A stretch of 7,460 bases of DNA from NCBI GenBank assembly GCA_021775275.1, contig JAJFIE010000532.1:1-7460 (forward strand), written 5' to 3'. This stretch comes from Rhodospirillales bacterium. Lineage in GTDB: Bacteria > Pseudomonadota > Alphaproteobacteria > Rhodospirillales > Casp-alpha2. Below the pieces are notes generated by a model. That model searched no databases. It saw only the letters and a program-made list of their open reading frames with translations, and was not told where the DNA came from. Numbering within the stretch: position 1 is the first letter of the stretch; each line of letters opens with the position of its first letter. The position numbers were made by a program, and so were the translations under genes. Shown here piece after piece: positions 5,211 through 7,460 of this stretch.

Positions 5211-6881
5211 TTGCTTATACGCACAGTCAGACAATTCATCGTACTTGCCATAGTCGGCATGATGCTCGCGCTCGCTCCAGGCGCACACGCCAAGGAAACA
5301 CTGGTCATCGGTATTACGCAGTTTCCGGCGACCTTCCATCCCAGCATCAATTCCATGATGGCAAAATCATACATCCTCGCCATGACCCGCCGCCCCATTA
5401 CCACCTACGATGAAAACTGGCAACTTATCTGCATGCTTTGCACGAAGTTGCCGAGCATTGAAAACGGCCTCGCCGTCCGGGAGAAAACCTCTGATGGCCG
5501 AAACGGTGTCGCCGTCACCTATACCATCCATCCTGATGCAGTATGGGGCGATGGTGTTCCCGTCAGCACACGGGATGTGCTGTTCACATGGGAGGCCGGG
5601 CGAAATGATCTTTCCGGCATTGGTGGTGCGGAATTATATCGCCGCATTTACAAAATCGATGTTGTGGATGACAAGACATTCACCCTGCACGTCGACAGGT
5701 TGACGTTCGACTATAACAGTCTGGGCGGGTTTTCATTATTGCCCGAGCACCTCGAGCGCAGGAAGTTTGCGGAGCCGGAAGCGTATCGCCATAAGACCGC
5801 CTATGACACCGATACCCTGAACGAAGGTCTTTACTTCGGCCCCTACGTTGTTGCTGATGTAGCGCCCGGATCACATGTTGTTCTCGCACGAAACCCGAAG
5901 TGGTGGGGCAAACCGCCTGCCTTCGAAAAAATCGTCGTCCGTGTTATCGAAAACACGGCGGCGCTTGAAGCCAATATTCTTTCCGGTGAAATCGACATGA
6001 TTGCCGGTGAACTTGGTGTGAATATCGATCAGGCCCTGGCCTTTGAGCAACGACATGGTGGACGCTTCCAGGTCATTTACAAGCCGGGACTGATCTATGA
6101 GCACATTGACCTCAATCTGGATAATCCAATCCTCAAAGACCGGCGTATCCGCCTTGCCATGTTGCACGCCATCGACCGTAACGCGATCAGCCAGCAACTG
6201 TTCGGCGGCAAGCAACCGGTAGCCAACAGTAACGTCAATCCACTGGACGCCATGTATGCACCGGATTTACCAGTGCCGGAATATGATCGGAAGAAAGCTG
6301 CTCGGCTCCTGGCTGATGCGGGCTGGGCAACCATGAAGAATGGCGTGCGGATTAATGCGAAAGGTGAGCCCCTGACACTGGATTTCATTACCACATCGGG
6401 CAACCGAACACGTGAACTTGTACAACAGGTTTTGCAAAGTCAGTGGCGCATGCTGGGCATTGATGTACGGATAAAAAACCAACCGGCCCGGGTCTTTTTT
6501 GGCGAAACACTTACCGAACGGACCTATACCGGTCTCGGCATGTATGCATGGATCAGCTCGCCTGAAAGCGTGCCCAGAACAACACTGCATTCCGCCTACA
6601 TCCCCGACAAGGCCAACGGATATTCGGGGCAGAACTACATGGGTTTCAAATACCCGGAAATCGACGACCTCCTGGACCGGATTGAAGTGGAACTGGATCC
6701 GGAGAAACGCCGTCCCCTGTGGCGGCGCCTGCAAGAAATCTACATTGAGGAAATCCCGGTTATCCCCCTCTATTTCCGCGCCAACGCCTTTATTCTGCCC
6801 AGGTGGCTGCGCGGTATGAAACCCACAGGCCACCAGTACCCATCAACCTTGTGGGTCGAAGACTGGTACACAGAGCAATGA
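5211..6881 (+). CDS. ABC transporter substrate-binding protein, family 5 (peptide/nickel/opine type)
   Basis: A 556-residue exported protein, the usual size for SBP_bac_5. Residues 1-27 form a Sec signal peptide: basic LIRTVR, a hydrophobic core, and AHA before a likely cut after A27. There is no lipobox Cys. Family features are WGDGVPVSTRDVLFTWEAG (112-130), KWWGKPPAFEKI (about 230-241), DRRIRLAMLHAIDR (from 310) and a C-terminal EIPVIPLYFRAN. It should bind oligopeptides or similar ligands in the periplasm and deliver them to an ABC permease. No permease or ATPase gene lies in the window; the next gene is GST-like and starts within its stop codon. The only two cysteines in the protein are C74 and C77 (CMLC), close enough to form a disulfide or bind a metal. 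It starts with TTG after a strong AGGGG site. The ligand is unknown; glutathione-related compounds are a guess based only on the neighbour. Confidence 0.9.
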   Translation: MLIRTVRQFIVLAIVGMMLALAPGAHAKETLVIGITQFPATFHPSINSMMAKSYILAMTRRPITTYDENWQLICMLCTKLPSIENGLAVREKTSDGRNGVAVTYTIHPDAVWGDGVPVSTRDVLFTWEAGRNDLSGIGGAELYRRIYKIDVVDDKTFTLHVDRLTFDYNSLGGFSLLPEHLERRKFAEPEAYRHKTAYDTDTLNEGLYFGPYVVADVAPGSHVVLARNPKWWGKPPAFEKIVVRVIENTAALEANILSGEIDMIAGELGVNIDQALAFEQRHGGRFQVIYKPGLIYEHIDLNLDNPILKDRRIRLAMLHAIDRNAISQQLFGGKQPVANSNVNPLDAMYAPDLPVPEYDRKKAARLLADAGWATMKNGVRINAKGEPLTLDFITTSGNRTRELVQQVLQSQWRMLGIDVRIKNQPARVFFGETLTERTYTGLGMYAWISSPESVPRTTLHSAYIPDKANGYSGQNYMGFKYPEIDDLLDRIEVELDPEKRRPLWRRLQEIYIEEIPVIPLYFRANAFILPRWLRGMKPTGHQYPSTLWVEDWYTEQ

Positions 6882-7460
6882 GCGCCCCTGTCTTATATGG
6901 CGCCTCGTATAGTGTGTACGTGCGCATTATCCGTCTCGCTCTTGAGGAAAAATCCATCGACTATGTTCTACACGAGGTCGATATCTTCGCTTCGGACGCG
7001 GTGTCTGATACAATGGCACAACGTCACCCGTTCCACCGCATCCCGACCTTTGAGCACGACGGGTTTGAATTGTATGAAACCGCCGCAATTGCCCGGTATA
7101 TCGACGAAGCATTTGCCAAACCGCCATTGATACCTGTCAGCATCCGGGATCGTGCCAGAATGAACCAGATCATCAGCATTCTCGACAACTACGCCTACCC
7201 TTCGTGGGTATGGGGCCTGTTTGCCGAACTGGTCAAAAGCCCGGAGGAAAAACAGAAGACGGACAAGAACACTTTCGAAAAAGCCATCGATGACTCACGG
7301 ACATGCCTTCGCGTCATATCCGATCTTCACAATGGTGACGGCCCTTATCTTGTTGGACCTGAGTTCACGCTCGCCGATATCTATGCCATTCCCATGTACG
7401 TATATCTGACAATGAGCGATGAGGGTCAGAGCATGGTGGGTTGCACGACGTGGCCTCAGT
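6878..7460 (+). CDS. Glutathione S-transferase-like protein (3' end outside window)
   Basis: The first 194 residues of a cytoplasmic GST, open at the right edge. The thioredoxin-fold half contains LYGASYSVYVRIIRLALEE (6-24), with S10, Y11 or S12 as possible glutathione-activating residues. RIPTFEHDGF (54-63) holds the cis-proline P56, and ETAAIARYI (67-75) is the glutathione gamma-glutamyl site. The helical half includes GPYLVGPEFTLADIYAIPMY (155-174), where T164 and D167 form the conserved N-capping/hydrophobic-staple box. GSTs conjugate or reduce substrates using glutathione; this subclass and its substrate cannot be told from the sequence. ATG 6878 overlaps the stop of the binding-protein gene as ATGA, and no strong ribosome binding site precedes it, so translation is probably coupled. 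About 10-40 residues should lie beyond the window. Confidence 0.9.
   Translation, partial: MSAPVLYGASYSVYVRIIRLALEEKSIDYVLHEVDIFASDAVSDTMAQRHPFHRIPTFEHDGFELYETAAIARYIDEAFAKPPLIPVSIRDRARMNQIISILDNYAYPSWVWGLFAELVKSPEEKQKTDKNTFEKAIDDSRTCLRVISDLHNGDGPYLVGPEFTLADIYAIPMYVYLTMSDEGQSMVGCTTWPQ

Noticed and set aside
6267..6833. 188-codon open frame on the minus strand inside the binding-protein gene
   Set aside because: It is antisense to a well-supported SBP_bac_5 coding region, has no recognisable domain, and its composition fits a shadow frame.
5259..6881. ATG 5259 as the start of the binding protein
   Set aside because: It would remove the basic n-region and much of the hydrophobic core of the signal peptide; TTG 5211 has a well-placed AGGGG.
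6897..7130. 77-codon plus-strand frame downstream of the binding protein
   Set aside because: It is out of frame with the GST-like gene, which has clear thioredoxin-fold and helical-domain motifs over the same bases.
1..7460. Mobile elements, CRISPR arrays, tRNA or rRNA genes, defence islands
   Set aside because: I found no transposase motifs, terminal inverted repeats, regularly spaced repeats, cloverleaf structures or composition break by reading.

Overview
The window looks like a compact stretch of an alphaproteobacterial chromosome. It is moderately GC-rich, has almost no spacer DNA, and carries an ELM1/DUF1022 family protein, a long orotate phosphoribosyltransferase of the GFGR/IEG type and a glutaryl-CoA dehydrogenase. 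The class-level assignment is inferred from these families; no rRNA or other strong phylogenetic marker is present. I see no transposase, phage gene, tRNA, rRNA, CRISPR array or defence system.

Layout. (1) Positions 2-628, plus strand: the C-terminal end of glutaryl-CoA dehydrogenase, then a small single-domain ChrR-like cupin. (2) Positions 618-1765, minus strand: a two-gene membrane-protein operon, DUF454 (YbaN-like) followed by NnrU-like, converging on the cupin gene with an 11-bp overlap. (3) Positions 1853-2536, plus strand: a HAD-IIIA phosphatase of the GmhB/histidinol-phosphatase group, divergent from DUF454. (4) Positions 2526-4288, minus strand: an ELM1-family protein followed 2 nt later by a hydroxypyruvate-isomerase-like TIM barrel, whose end overlaps the HAD gene by another 11 bp. 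(5) Positions 4437-5126, plus strand: pyrE, divergent from the ELM1 gene across 148 bp. (6) Positions 5211-7460, plus strand: a family 5 solute-binding protein with a signal peptide and TTG start, then a glutathione S-transferase-like gene that overlaps it by ATGA and runs off the window.

How the genes relate. There is no single pathway. The window is a series of one- and two-gene units: lysine/tryptophan/aromatic degradation (gcdH), pyrimidine synthesis (pyrE), sugar-phosphate or small-sugar metabolism (HAD, Hyi-like), and envelope-associated or unknown functions (NnrU, DUF454, ELM1). The pairings most worth following are ELM1 with the isomerase, and the solute-binding protein (no permease gene visible) with the GST. 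I did not find a convincing new system. The remaining leads are a changed zinc ligand in the HAD protein, a lone CxxC in the binding protein, and a mini-ORF with a 10-bp repeat just before pyrE.
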